Made by a program: the position numbers and the translations under genes
Notes under the pieces: generated by a model
Told to the model about the DNA's origin: nothing
What the model saw: the letters and a program-made list of their open reading frames with translations, nothing else
Database searches by the model: none
Part shown: positions 9,033-18,343 of the stretch, piece after piece
Layout: each line of letters opens with the position of its first letter
Numbering within the stretch: the stretch's first letter is position 1
Assembly (NCBI GenBank): GCA_047635055.1
Contig: JBLIIJ010000003.1
Span: forward strand, 24,114-88,113
Origin: JAVJRN01 sp047635055
Lineage (GTDB): Bacteria > Bacteroidota > Bacteroidia > Cytophagales > Cyclobacteriaceae
Length of the DNA: 64,000 bases
Direction of reading: 5' to 3'

Positions 9033-10754
9033 TTATAAATCAAGGTCTTTCATGATGGTCTCTGTTTTAGCGTGTAAAGAATCAATAGTTGCATCGTACT
9101 TAGATAGGTCATCAATTTTTTGATTAACAGAAAAGTAAAATTTAATCTTAGGCTCTGTCCCTGAGGGCCTTATTGAGACTTTGGTCCCGTCTTCTGTTAA
9201 AAACTGCAAGACATTTGATGATGGAAATTTGATCTTGGATACATTTCCTAATGAGTCAGTTGATATCCCTTCTTTGTAATCAATTTTCACAGAAACGATA
9301 GACCCAGCCAAATTGGTAGGAGGATTATTTCTAAACTTAACCATCATTTGTGTAATCTCTTCTGCGCCGGACTTGCCTTTTTTTGTTATTGACTTTAAAG
9401 ATTCTTGGTATAACCCTAATTCAAGATGAATTTCTCTTAGCAACTCATAAACAGTCTTTCCTTGATCTTTAGCCCATGCTGCCATTTCGGCGATCATTGC
9501 ACAAGAAGCGATTGCATCTTTATCACGCACTGCATCACCGATCAAATACCCATAACTCTCTTCACCACCACCGATAAACTTCGCTTTTCCTTCTAAGTCG
9601 CGTATCACCTCGGCTATGTATTTGAAGCCTGTCAAAGTATTGTAATGAGTTACTTCATACTTTTCGGCTATTCGTTCTATTAAATCAGTGGTGACGATGG
9701 TTTTAACAATGTACTGATTCCCATCAAGTTTGCCATTATCCTTCCATTTTGCGAGTAGATAGTAAAGTAATAATGTTCCCGTCTGGTTTCCATTAAGAAG
9801 CTGGAATTCATTCTTATCGTTTTTCACTGCTATACCTACACGATCAGCATCTGGATCTGTGGCCATTACCAAATCCGCATTTACCTCTTCCGCTTTTTTC
9901 AGCGCAAGGCTCAAAGCCTCAGCTTCTTCTGGGTTAGGATATACTACGGTAGGGAAATCACCGTTTGGTTCTGCTTGTTCTTCAACAATAGATACGTTTG
10001 TAAATCCAAACTTTTCGAGAACAGGAGGGACAAGTGTAATACCAGTGCCATGAATCGAACTAAAGACGATGGACAGGTCGTGATGTTTTTTGATGATCTC
10101 TGGCGATAGAGACAAATCTTTGATCATGCTCAAGTATTTGTCATCGATTTCTTTTCCTATAGGTTGTATTAACGATTCATTTGTTTCAAATAATACTTCA
10201 TCTATACTAGAAATATTATTAACCTCATCAATAACATTTTTGTCATGTGGGGAAACGATTTGAGCCCCATCATCCCAATACGCTTTATAACCATTGTATT
10301 CTTTAGGGTTATGTGAGGCAGTTAAAACAACACCACTTTTACAGCCTAATTCTCGAATGGCAAAAGACAACTCTGGTGTAGGCCTTAAAGCATCAAAAAG
10401 GTAGACTTTTATATTGTTAGCACTAAATACACCTGCAGTTACTTCGGCGAAGAACCGACTATTATTACGGCTATCATGCGCAATTGCAACACTGATTTGC
10501 TCACCAGAAAATTCCTTATTTAGGTAATTAGCTAAGCCTTGTGTTGCAGAGCCAATAGTGTATTTGTTAATTCGATTTGAACCAACACCCATGACCCCTC
10601 TTAGTCCACCTGTTCCAAATTCAAGATTTTTATAAAAAGACTCGGTCAACTCTGATGAATCAGTATCGATCAACATCTTTTCTATTGACTGTTTTGTGTC
10701 AGTATCAACTTTAGTGCTATTGAGCCATTTTTGAGCTTTTTCTTCGATGGTCAT
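9033..10754 (-). CDS. Phosphoglucomutase/phosphomannomutase family protein
   Basis: A four-domain alpha-D-phosphohexomutase of 573 residues, the length class of PgcA/PGM2-like enzymes. The catalytic phosphoserine loop is LTASHNPKEYNGYK at about 140-155, the metal-binding loop is TDPDADRVGIA at about 300-310, the sugar-binding loop is GGEESYGYL near 395, and the phosphate-binding loop RPSGTEPKIKFYF is near the C-terminus. It probably converts glucose 1-phosphate and glucose 6-phosphate; activity on mannose or ribose phosphates is possible. A Bacteroidota-type promoter candidate lies about 30 bases upstream. It stands alone between the exchanger and trpS. Confidence 0.95.
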   Translation of the reverse strand: MTIEEKAQKWLNSTKVDTDTKQSIEKMLIDTDSSELTESFYKNLEFGTGGLRGVMGVGSNRINKYTIGSATQGLANYLNKEFSGEQISVAIAHDSRNNSRFFAEVTAGVFSANNIKVYLFDALRPTPELSFAIRELGCKSGVVLTASHNPKEYNGYKAYWDDGAQIVSPHDKNVIDEVNNISSIDEVLFETNESLIQPIGKEIDDKYLSMIKDLSLSPEIIKKHHDLSIVFSSIHGTGITLVPPVLEKFGFTNVSIVEEQAEPNGDFPTVVYPNPEEAEALSLALKKAEEVNADLVMATDPDADRVGIAVKNDKNEFQLLNGNQTGTLLLYYLLAKWKDNGKLDGNQYIVKTIVTTDLIERIAEKYEVTHYNTLTGFKYIAEVIRDLEGKAKFIGGGEESYGYLIGDAVRDKDAIASCAMIAEMAAWAKDQGKTVYELLREIHLELGLYQESLKSITKKGKSGAEEITQMMVKFRNNPPTNLAGSIVSVKIDYKEGISTDSLGNVSKIKFPSSNVLQFLTEDGTKVSIRPSGTEPKIKFYFSVNQKIDDLSKYDATIDSLHAKTETIMKDLDL

Positions 10755-10789
10755 ATGAGTAATTGAGGTGGTTAAAATGAGTTAAAGTT

Positions 10790-10819
10790 AAAAAATATCC
10801 TTTAAAATTGGATTGCAAA
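10790..10819 (-). promoter_or_regulatory. Candidate promoter of the phosphohexomutase gene
   Basis: On the reverse strand a TTTG (10819-10816) and a TATTTTTT (10797-10790) are separated by 18 bases. This resembles the Bacteroidota primary-sigma pattern TTTG / TAnnTTTG (one mismatch at the last base). It predicts a leader of roughly 30 bases before the ATG at 10754. The sequence match is seen; use as a promoter is inferred. Confidence 0.4.
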
Positions 10820-10894
10820 ATTTCAGTTGTGGATGGTCCTAAAGTGAAATTATTAAGTTTCCTCTAGATTAGGAGAAAATAGACTATAAATATG

Positions 10895-11863
10895 TCAGAA
10901 TCCAAGCTTTCTTCTAACCCTGTCTAAAGTTAAATGAGCAATTTTAGAGGCTCTTTCTTCCCCCTTTGCAAGGGCATCTTCAATAAGCTGAGGATTGGCC
11001 ATTAGTTCGTCATAAGCCGACCTCTCTTTTCCAAAAATCTGTATTATTAGTTCAAATAATGCTTGTTTAGCGTGTCCATAGCCATAATTTCCACCTAAAT
11101 ATTTCTTTCGCATTTCTACTGTATCCAGCTCGTTAGCCAACAAACTATAAAGCGCAAAAACATTACATGTTTCTGGATTTTTGGGCTCTTCTAATGGAGT
11201 GCTATCAGTAATGATGGCCATCACATTTTTTCGGAGTTTCTTGTCTGGTTGAAAAATGTCAATAATGTTTCCGTACGATTTACTCATTTTTTGACCATCG
11301 GTTCCGGGAATAGTCATTAATTGTTCATTGATCCTCGATTCTGGCAGTACGAAAGTATCTCCAAATTGATGATTAAAACTTGACGCTATGTCCCGCGCCA
11401 TTTCGATATGTTGTTTCTGGTCTTTTCCTACTGGAACCACTTCCGCATCATACAGTAAAATATCAGCGGCCATGAGTACCGGATAAGTGAATAGCCCTGC
11501 ATTTACATCTGCCAGCCTGCTGGCCTTGTCTTTAAACGAATGCGCATTAGAAAGCATTGGGAAAGGAGTAAAGCAATTAAGATACCATGCCAACTGACAT
11601 ACTTCTGGCACCTTGGATTGGCGATAGAAAAGATTGGTTGTCGTATCGAAACCGCATGCAAGCCATGCCGCAGCAACTGATTGCGTGTTTTCTTTTCTTA
11701 CGTCACCATCTTTTATTGTAGTTAAAGAATGTAAATCTGCAATAAAGAAAAATGACTCGTTATTTTTGTCTTTTGAAAGTTCTATGGCGGGTATAATTGC
11801 GCCCAATAAATTACCAAGATGAGGTTTTCCGGAACTTTGAATTCCAGTAAGTATACGTGCCAT
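10895..11863 (-). CDS. trpS: Tryptophanyl-tRNA synthetase
   Basis: Class I synthetase that charges tRNA-Trp. At 322 residues it matches the bacterial TrpS length. The ATP-binding HIGH equivalent is PHLGN (in SGKPHLGNLLGA, about residues 11-22) and the KMSKS loop is GQKMSKSYGN at about 190-200. The LLYDAEVVPVGKDQKQH segment around 135-150 is also diagnostic. The gene is monocistronic as far as can be seen, divergent from the DUF1573 gene with 50 bases between. A good TAGGTTTG element lies just upstream. Confidence 0.97.
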   Translation of the reverse strand: MARILTGIQSSGKPHLGNLLGAIIPAIELSKDKNNESFFFIADLHSLTTIKDGDVRKENTQSVAAAWLACGFDTTTNLFYRQSKVPEVCQLAWYLNCFTPFPMLSNAHSFKDKASRLADVNAGLFTYPVLMAADILLYDAEVVPVGKDQKQHIEMARDIASSFNHQFGDTFVLPESRINEQLMTIPGTDGQKMSKSYGNIIDIFQPDKKLRKNVMAIITDSTPLEEPKNPETCNVFALYSLLANELDTVEMRKKYLGGNYGYGHAKQALFELIIQIFGKERSAYDELMANPQLIEDALAKGEERASKIAHLTLDRVRRKLGF

Positions 11864-11876
11864 AATAAGGTTTTTG

Positions 11877-11884
11877 CAAACCTA
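11877..11884 (-). promoter_or_regulatory. Candidate -7 element for trpS
   Basis: The reverse strand reads TAGGTTTG, a perfect match to the Bacteroidota -7 consensus TAnnTTTG, 13 bases upstream of the trpS ATG. The -33 region holds only TTTA instead of TTTG at a 20-base spacing. The predicted leader would be very short, about 6-8 bases, which lowers confidence. Confidence 0.35.
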
Positions 11885-11913
11885 TAAAATTTGTGATTAG
11901 GGAATAAATATAT

Positions 11914-12966
11914 ATGTCGAGAACACTGTTATTAATAACATTACTGCTTCTTTTTAAGATTCAAGCATATGCTCAAGTCAGTTTTGACCAGACGGCTTAT
12001 GACTTTGGGAGTATTTATGACGAAAATGGTTCCGTTAGTTACATGTTTAAATTTGTAAATAATGGAGTTGAGAATCTTAAAATTGGGACGGTGGAGGTGG
12101 CCTGTGATTGCATTGCCCCGAAGTGGACAGAAAAGGATATTGCTCCGAAAGAGGAAGGATTTGTTTTATTGGGTTTTTCCCCATTGAATAGGGCTGGAGA
12201 TTTTTCAAAATCTGCAGAGGTGCAATTTGTTGGTGTTACTGAAGCCACTCTTTTGTCTATAAAAGGGCAAGTAGTTTCCGCTGAAAGGGAACGGAACTTA
12301 CCAATGCAGTATCGCATCAATTATTTGAGTTTCAACACTAAGAATATTTCGTTAGGCACTATAAAACGTAAGGAAACGGTGACTAAGCTAATCCGATTGT
12401 ATAATCACGATAGTTTAATGATTATTGATGACATGTGGAGCTATTCCCATCAATCCCAAATAAATATCCGAGCAGATTCCGTTATTCAGGGACTTTCCTT
12501 AGGCAATTTAACATTATCGTTAGATGCTACTGAAGAGACTCCTCTTGGTTATCAAGTTTTTAGCGTTAGTCTGCAATTGGACTCAGTTGTTGTGCCTCTT
12601 GAAGTGTCGGCAACTGTGATAGAGGAGTCGATTGGTTTTGATGAGGGTACTGTGCCGAGGCTGGGTTTTGATAAGACCATCCATGATTTTCAAACAACAA
12701 CTGCTGGTAATACACTAGTGACCTCTTTTGAGCTAAGGAATGTAGGAGAGGGGCCTTTATTAATAAAGGACATTCAAACAAACTGTGGATGTACAGTTGC
12801 AAGGTTAGAAAAAACTGCAATTATGCCTGGACAATCGGCTAGTATGGAAGTTTCTTTTGATACAAAGAGTAGGAGTGGACGGCAATATAAGATGGTTACA
12901 ATTTTCTCCAATGATCCACTGGCGCCTGCTCAAACGGTTACACTGAAGGCAATACTGAATGAATAA
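11914..12966 (+). CDS. DUF1573 (double-domain) exported protein
   Basis: A 350-residue protein with an N-terminal signal peptide (hydrophobic stretch then IQAYAQV) and two DUF1573 immunoglobulin-like domains. The first (about 22-120) carries the VACDCIAP motif; the second (about 245-350) carries the canonical TNCGCTVA motif, and both start with an FDxxxxDFG-like strand. The protein is expected in the periplasm or at the surface. Its biochemical role is not known to me, although such domains are very common in Bacteroidota. The last codons form one arm of a 15-bp inverted repeat that may serve as terminator with the convergent M1 peptidase gene. It is divergent from trpS. Confidence 0.88.
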   Translation: MSRTLLLITLLLLFKIQAYAQVSFDQTAYDFGSIYDENGSVSYMFKFVNNGVENLKIGTVEVACDCIAPKWTEKDIAPKEEGFVLLGFSPLNRAGDFSKSAEVQFVGVTEATLLSIKGQVVSAERERNLPMQYRINYLSFNTKNISLGTIKRKETVTKLIRLYNHDSLMIIDDMWSYSHQSQINIRADSVIQGLSLGNLTLSLDATEETPLGYQVFSVSLQLDSVVVPLEVSATVIEESIGFDEGTVPRLGFDKTIHDFQTTTAGNTLVTSFELRNVGEGPLLIKDIQTNCGCTVARLEKTAIMPGQSASMEVSFDTKSRSGRQYKMVTIFSNDPLAPAQTVTLKAILNE

Positions 12967-12984
12967 GAGTCATTCAGTATTGCC
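12948..12984. terminator. Perfect 15-bp inverted repeat between convergent genes (likely bidirectional terminator)
   Basis: Bases 12948-12962 (GGCAATACTGAATGA) are the exact reverse complement of 12970-12984, with a 7-base loop. The left arm is the 3' coding end of the DUF1573 gene and its stop codon (TAA) lies in the loop. The right arm lies in the short gap before the end of the M1 peptidase gene. A run of five T follows on the plus strand a few bases downstream. The geometry fits a bidirectional terminator. Confidence 0.6.
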
Positions 12985-12993
12985 GAGTGATTT

Positions 12994-14856
12994 TTACTTT
13001 TCGGAGTTGTAAAGGTTGTTTTCTCTATTTACATCTGCCATTCTACCGCTTTCATCTATTTCAATTGATTGAATGTCTGAAATAGTTAAATCTATGTCAA
13101 AATCGTAACTAGTTTTGATCCACCACCAATCTGGAAGTTGAATTCTTTCATAGTCAAGATCATTTTCTTTTATCCCTCGCATTACGCTAAGGGGAATATA
13201 ATACATGATTTTTTGACCATCTTTTAACGTTACTGTAATATCAAGGGGCATAGGGATGAGTCCTTCTCTTATAATTTCGATATTGGAACCATTCTTTTGC
13301 TCACTCACTTTGCCAATGGCATAATCTATGGTGTAGGTGGTGTATATCCAACGATCAAAAAACCAGTTTAAATCAAGACCAGAGTGAAGTTCCATTAAAT
13401 GGATGAAGTCTTCTTTCCCAGGATGTTTTAATGACCACTTCTTGTGATATTGCCTCAAACCACTCATGAGTTTTTCTTCACCCATGATGTAGTTTAATTG
13501 TAATAATGCGACGGCTCCTTTGGTGTAAGACGCCCGTCCATAGGCTCTATCCGACATGAAATAATCTGCATGAACTGACGAAGGCTCTTCATTTCCGGAA
13601 ATGGCCCACTTTACATAAGTATTTACCAAACCAGCAGCTGGAAGTTTCTCATTTTTCTCATAAATATAATCAAGACAATAATCCTCCACATAACTAACAA
13701 AACCCTCGTCCATCCAAGCATTATAGCTTTCATTAGTAGCAATCATTCCTTGATACCAGTTGTGCAGGGCTTCATGTACGGTAGTGCCAACTAGGGAGTT
13801 TAATGACCTTACCCCAGACTTTCTTTTTTTATTAATGATTAAAGTGGCCATGTTGTATTCCATTCCACCATCACCACCTTGTATGACTGAGAATTGCGGC
13901 CAAAGGTATTTTCCTACGTTTTCTTGTAGGTATGAAAACGCTTTTTCTGTATAATCAGGGAGTTCTTTTTCCCAAAGTTTGGTTTCTTCACCTGGGATAA
14001 AAAAGAACCGCAAGGTCGGACCGTCGGTTAGTTTTCTAACTACTTGCTTATATTCTTTATCTGCAGCCCAAGCAAAATCATGGATATTTTTAGCTCTAAA
14101 CTTCCAGGTCAAGGTTTTCCCTTTTCGTTTTACATCAATACCCTCATCTTCATAGCCATAACCTACTTCATTGGCATTTTCGACTATTCCTGTTCCTGCT
14201 ATTAGGTATTTTTTGGAGATTGTAATATCAACTTCGTAGTTGCCCCAAGGTGAGTAGAATTCTCTTGCGATATACGGATGGGCATGCCAGCCGGTCTTGT
14301 CATATTCGGCTAATTTAGGATACCATTGAGTCATAGAGTAGTCTACGCCATCGAAGCTATCTCTGCCTGTCCTTCTAATTTGCAAGGGAACCTGCGAATT
14401 AAATTCCATCGAAAACAAAGTTTTTTTGCCAGGTAAAATTGGAGTCGCAAGTTGTACTTCCATGATCGTATTTTCTATTTCAAAAGTCAATGGACGACCG
14501 TCTTGCTTTAGGGATGAGATTTTATGAAAGCCAATTTCATTGTCTTTCAGTTCATCTATTTTATCCATCAAAGGAAAACGACTATCAGCATAGGCTGTCT
14601 GTTGGCGCTTAGCGCTCATCATACTACCCGGCTGAAAGGCATTATAATAGAGGTGATAAAATACTTTTTTCAAGGTATCAGGAGAGTTATTGAAATACTC
14701 AATTTCTTGGGTTCCTGAAAATTGATGTTTCGACACATCAAAATCGATTTGCATGGAATAATTAGCTTCTTGTTGCCAATAATACTTGTCTTGTGCAAAT
14801 ACTTTAAATGTAAAAAGGCAACTCATTATTAGAGCTGCCTTGATATAATACTTCAT
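12994..14856 (-). CDS. M1-family metallopeptidase (exported)
   Basis: A zinc aminopeptidase-fold protein of 620 residues with a signal peptide (MKYYIKAALIMSCLF then FAQD). I start it at the ATG at 14856; the frame extends three codons further to a TTG, but the ATG is directly before the signal peptide. The substrate motif appears as GGMEYNMA, and the zinc site is HEALH with NEx in the form MDEGFVSYVEDY about 18 residues later, so HExxH-x18-E is intact. Located in the periplasm or exported. It lies 26 bases after gyrB on the same strand, so read-through from gyrB is possible. Physiological substrate unknown. Confidence 0.9.
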   Translation of the reverse strand: MKYYIKAALIMSCLFTFKVFAQDKYYWQQEANYSMQIDFDVSKHQFSGTQEIEYFNNSPDTLKKVFYHLYYNAFQPGSMMSAKRQQTAYADSRFPLMDKIDELKDNEIGFHKISSLKQDGRPLTFEIENTIMEVQLATPILPGKKTLFSMEFNSQVPLQIRRTGRDSFDGVDYSMTQWYPKLAEYDKTGWHAHPYIAREFYSPWGNYEVDITISKKYLIAGTGIVENANEVGYGYEDEGIDVKRKGKTLTWKFRAKNIHDFAWAADKEYKQVVRKLTDGPTLRFFFIPGEETKLWEKELPDYTEKAFSYLQENVGKYLWPQFSVIQGGDGGMEYNMATLIINKKRKSGVRSLNSLVGTTVHEALHNWYQGMIATNESYNAWMDEGFVSYVEDYCLDYIYEKNEKLPAAGLVNTYVKWAISGNEEPSSVHADYFMSDRAYGRASYTKGAVALLQLNYIMGEEKLMSGLRQYHKKWSLKHPGKEDFIHLMELHSGLDLNWFFDRWIYTTYTIDYAIGKVSEQKNGSNIEIIREGLIPMPLDITVTLKDGQKIMYYIPLSVMRGIKENDLDYERIQLPDWWWIKTSYDFDIDLTISDIQSIEIDESGRMADVNRENNLYNSEK

Positions 14857-14882
14857 CTTAAACAATTAATTTATAATAAATA

Positions 14883-16841
14883 TTAAACGTCTACTTTGGC
14901 GTATTTCGCATTCTTTTCTATGAATTCTCTTCGAGGAGCAACTTCATCACCCATGAGAACAGAGAAAAGATGATCTGCTTGTGCTGCAGACTCGATGGTT
15001 ACTAGCTTTAAGCTTCTGGTCTCGGGATCCATTGTTGTTGTCCAAAGTTGCTCAGGATTCATCTCACCCAATCCCTTATATCTTTGTATTCCAACAGAAT
15101 CTTCTTTGCCTTCTGGTGCTATATCTGCGATAATGCGGTCTCTATCATTATCCGACCAAGCGTACTTTTCTGTTTTTCCTTTTTTTAATAAATAGAGTGG
15201 TGGAAGAGCAATGTATAAATAACCATTCTCTATTAATGCTCGCATGTACCTAAAGAAGAAAGTAAGTATCAGGGTTCTGATGTGACTTCCGTCAATATCC
15301 GCATCCGTCATGATGATGATTTTATGATATCGAAGCTTCTCCATATTGAGGGCTCTTTCATCACCGTCCATTCCAAACCTCACACCAAGTGCGGTGATCA
15401 TGTTTTTTATTTCCTCATTATCATAAATTCTATGCTCTTGCGCTTTTTCCACGTTCAAGATTTTACCTCTTAAAGGCAGGATAGCTTGGAATTTACGGTT
15501 TCGACCTTGCTTTGCTGATCCACCAGCCGAGTCTCCCTCAACTAAGTAAATTTCACAAGCAGCAGGATCTTTGTCTGAGCAATCGGCTAGCTTTCCAGGA
15601 AGACCAGTACCAGAAAGTACGTTCTTTCTTTGAACCATTTCACGAGCCTTTCGAGCTGCGTGTCTTGCCTGCGCTGCTAAAACTACTTTAGCAACAATTA
15701 TTTTTGCTTCTTTTGGATGTTCTTCTAAGTATTCATTAAGAATCTCACTAACACAAGTGTCAACCGCTCCCATGGCATCTGAGTTGCCTAGTTTGGTTTT
15801 TGTTTGCCCTTCGAACTGTGGCTCTTGAACTTTAATGGAGATGACTGCTGTCAAACCTTCACGAAAATCGTCTCCAGCAATGTCCACCTTCACTTTATCA
15901 AGTAGGCCGGACTTATCGGCGTAAGATTTTAATGTTCGTGTAAGTGCTCTTCTAAAACCTGCAACATGTGTTCCTCCTTCGATGGTATTAATGTTGTTCA
16001 CATAAGAAACTACATTTTCGCTGTAAGAGTTGTTGTAATTCAAAGCAACCTGAACAGGTATACCACCCTTATCACCTTCCACATATATGGGTTCAGGAAT
16101 AATTTTCTCTCTAGAGCTATCCAGATATTCTACGAATTCGGCTAGACCGCCTTCTGAAAGGAACTGGTCATGTACATCCTCATCATTTTCGTCTTGCTCA
16201 CGATGATCTACAAGGTTGATTGTAATTCCAGTATTTAGAAAAGATAATTCCCTTAATCGACCTGCTACAGTTTCGTATTTAAATTCATCAACCGTAAATA
16301 TATTTGCATCGGGCTTGAAATGAATAGTTGTACCATTCTCTTCCGTTGTACCTACTTCTTTTACGGGCTCTTTCGGAACACCAATGGCATATTCTTGTTC
16401 GTAGATTTTTCCATTTCTACGAACAGTTGCTTTGAGCATAGAGGACAATGCGTTTACACAGGAAACACCCACACCATGAAGACCACCTGATACTTTATAT
16501 GTGTCCTTGTCGAACTTGCCACCAGCGTGAAGTACGGTCATGACAACCTCTAGCGCCGATTTTTTCTCTTTCTCATGCATGTCAACGGGTATTCCTCTTC
16601 CATTATCGCTAACGGTAACGGAGTTATCAACATTTATTGCAACATTTATGGTGTCACAATAACCAGCAAGCGCCTCATCAATTGAATTGTCAACGACTTC
16701 CCATACTAAATGGTGTAGTCCTTTGAATCCAACATCGCCAATATACATGGCAGGTCTTTTTCTTACCGCTTCCAGTCCTTCTAATACCTGAATATTACTT
16801 GCTGAATAATCGCCTTTACTTAAAGATTTATCTTGTTCCAT
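14883..16841 (-). CDS. gyrB: DNA gyrase subunit B
   Basis: ATPase subunit of DNA gyrase, 652 residues, full length. The GHKL ATPase domain begins near residue 35 with EVVDNSIDEALAGYCD and GLHGVGVSCVNAL. A transducer domain follows, then the TOPRIM domain with EGDSAGGSAKQGR at about 435 and DADIDGSHIRTL at about 515. The C-terminal GyrB tail ends with QRYKGLGEMNPEQLW and a typical end. The shared residues do not exclude ParE, but length and tail favour GyrB. A TACTTTTG element sits just upstream of the ATG. Confidence 0.96.
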   Translation of the reverse strand: MEQDKSLSKGDYSASNIQVLEGLEAVRKRPAMYIGDVGFKGLHHLVWEVVDNSIDEALAGYCDTINVAINVDNSVTVSDNGRGIPVDMHEKEKKSALEVVMTVLHAGGKFDKDTYKVSGGLHGVGVSCVNALSSMLKATVRRNGKIYEQEYAIGVPKEPVKEVGTTEENGTTIHFKPDANIFTVDEFKYETVAGRLRELSFLNTGITINLVDHREQDENDEDVHDQFLSEGGLAEFVEYLDSSREKIIPEPIYVEGDKGGIPVQVALNYNNSYSENVVSYVNNINTIEGGTHVAGFRRALTRTLKSYADKSGLLDKVKVDIAGDDFREGLTAVISIKVQEPQFEGQTKTKLGNSDAMGAVDTCVSEILNEYLEEHPKEAKIIVAKVVLAAQARHAARKAREMVQRKNVLSGTGLPGKLADCSDKDPAACEIYLVEGDSAGGSAKQGRNRKFQAILPLRGKILNVEKAQEHRIYDNEEIKNMITALGVRFGMDGDERALNMEKLRYHKIIIMTDADIDGSHIRTLILTFFFRYMRALIENGYLYIALPPLYLLKKGKTEKYAWSDNDRDRIIADIAPEGKEDSVGIQRYKGLGEMNPEQLWTTTMDPETRSLKLVTIESAAQADHLFSVLMGDEVAPRREFIEKNAKYAKVDV

Positions 16842-16860
16842 TGACTAATATTTCGATCGG

Positions 16861-16868
16861 CAAAAGTA
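16861..16868 (-). promoter_or_regulatory. Candidate -7 element for gyrB
   Basis: The reverse strand reads TACTTTTG, a perfect TAnnTTTG match, 19 bases upstream of the gyrB ATG. No TTTG is found at the expected -33 distance. It shares the 101-base divergent region with the promoter of the leucine-rich-repeat gene. Confidence 0.4.
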
Positions 16869-16891
16869 CACAAAATAAGCTTGATATACGA

Positions 16892-16923
16892 TTTGCTTTT
16901 ACATAATTGGTTTTCTAGTTTTG
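16892..16923 (+). promoter_or_regulatory. Promoter of the leucine-rich-repeat protein gene (near-perfect Bacteroidota consensus)
   Basis: TTTG at 16892-16895 and TAGTTTTG at 16916-16923 are separated by 20 bases, matching both boxes of the Bacteroidota primary-sigma pattern exactly. The predicted start is near 16930, giving a leader of about 13 bases before the ATG at 16943. The match is seen; activity is inferred. Confidence 0.55.
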
Positions 16924-16942
16924 GTCAACTAAAAGCTTAGTT

Positions 16943-18343
16943 ATGGGAAGGGTGATTTTTATAGGTTTGTTGTTGATTGGTGCCGTGCGCTCGACCAGTG
17001 CACAAGAGCTTTTGGAACAGATTGTATCAGAAAAGGATAGCGTTGAATTAGCGGGAGAAAGATATTTTCGTGAGCTGCAAAAACAACGGAAAATATATGA
17101 GCGACGGTTGCTAACTGAGCCAAAGCAAACGCTTGATTCTGTTTACTTAGCACTTATTAAGACCAAAAGATCGGAAGCACTGGAACGTTTAACTTTCTAT
17201 GAGCAGAACGACCGTATTGATACTTTATATGAAATTGATTTATCCTATTTTGGACTAAAAAAGATTCCGGAATTTGTCTATCGAGCCAACGCCTTAAAAG
17301 TTCTTATTTTGGATTTCAATAGCATTAAGAGGCTTCCCAAAAAACTTCAGGGATTGGATAGTCTTAAACGATTGTATTGGCGCGGTAATAATTTAGACGA
17401 TGTTCTTTGGGTGCGTATGCCAAAGCTTAAAGAGCTTACAAAGCTGGATTTAAGTAAAAACAAGTTGCGAAAGGTGCCTTTTGCGATACGGAAATTGGAT
17501 GGACTAAGGGAGTTGGTTTTGGAAGAAAATTTATTCAAAGCGATACCAATAAGAAGGGTCTCCAGAAATACTTCAATCAAAACGCTCTCTTTTAACCGTA
17601 ACCATATTCCATTGCAGTTGCTTGAAGGTCGATATGATCAATTGGAATTCATTCAGATACTTAAAATCAATAATGTTAAACTGGAGAGAATACATCCCAC
17701 TTTTTATAAAATGGCGGGATTGAAGGATCTGCAATTACAAGAGAATAGGCTCAAAAGAATTCCTGCTGGTATCGACCAACTAAAAAAATTAGAAAAGTTA
17801 TCTTTTTATAAGAATCAATTGACTAAAATTCCAGAAGATGTATTTCAACTAGTAGGATTAACCGCAGTAGATTTTTATTATAACAAGATTGAGATCATCC
17901 CCGAAGAAATAGGACAGCTTGAAAAGCTTCAAGCGCTGTATTTATCACACAACCGAATTTATACCATTCCCGAGTCAATTAAGTATTTGACCAATTTGAA
18001 GGAGTTGTACTTACATCACAACAGGCTCACCGCCTTGCCAAGTGCTATTTCGGCATTGGATAGTCTGGAGGTTTGTCGCGTCAACGAAAATTACTTGATG
18101 GAATTTCCTGAGCAGTTCATAGGTCTTCAAAAGTTAAAAGATCTTGATCTTGCCGATAATCAGATCAAGCGCATTCCAGCGGACATATTGGATATGCCTT
18201 CCCTGTATTTATTTACCATTACCAATAATCCAATTAATTTTTCTGATTCACAAAATGAGAATATCGCCAATGTATTATATGAGTTGTCTCAGAGGGGAGT
18301 AATCGTAGCTCCGAGAATTGAGAAAGAAATCATGGGTGATTAG
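16943..18343 (+). CDS. Exported leucine-rich-repeat protein
   Basis: A 466-residue protein with a signal peptide (MGRVIFIGLLLIGAV then STSAQ). After an N-terminal helical part (about 20-90) it carries some fourteen LRR units of about 23 residues, of the type LKxLxLxxNxIxxIPxxIxxLxxL; clear ones include LQENRLKRIPAGIDQL, YKNQLTKIPEDVFQL and SHNRIYTIPESIKYL. The units resemble the bacterial/plant-type LRR with conserved Pro. A binding or scaffold role at the envelope is expected, ligand unknown. It has its own strong promoter candidate, is divergent from gyrB, and its 3' end overlaps the convergent CoA-binding gene by 4 bases. Confidence 0.85.
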   Translation: MGRVIFIGLLLIGAVRSTSAQELLEQIVSEKDSVELAGERYFRELQKQRKIYERRLLTEPKQTLDSVYLALIKTKRSEALERLTFYEQNDRIDTLYEIDLSYFGLKKIPEFVYRANALKVLILDFNSIKRLPKKLQGLDSLKRLYWRGNNLDDVLWVRMPKLKELTKLDLSKNKLRKVPFAIRKLDGLRELVLEENLFKAIPIRRVSRNTSIKTLSFNRNHIPLQLLEGRYDQLEFIQILKINNVKLERIHPTFYKMAGLKDLQLQENRLKRIPAGIDQLKKLEKLSFYKNQLTKIPEDVFQLVGLTAVDFYYNKIEIIPEEIGQLEKLQALYLSHNRIYTIPESIKYLTNLKELYLHHNRLTALPSAISALDSLEVCRVNENYLMEFPEQFIGLQKLKDLDLADNQIKRIPADILDMPSLYLFTITNNPINFSDSQNENIANVLYELSQRGVIVAPRIEKEIMGD

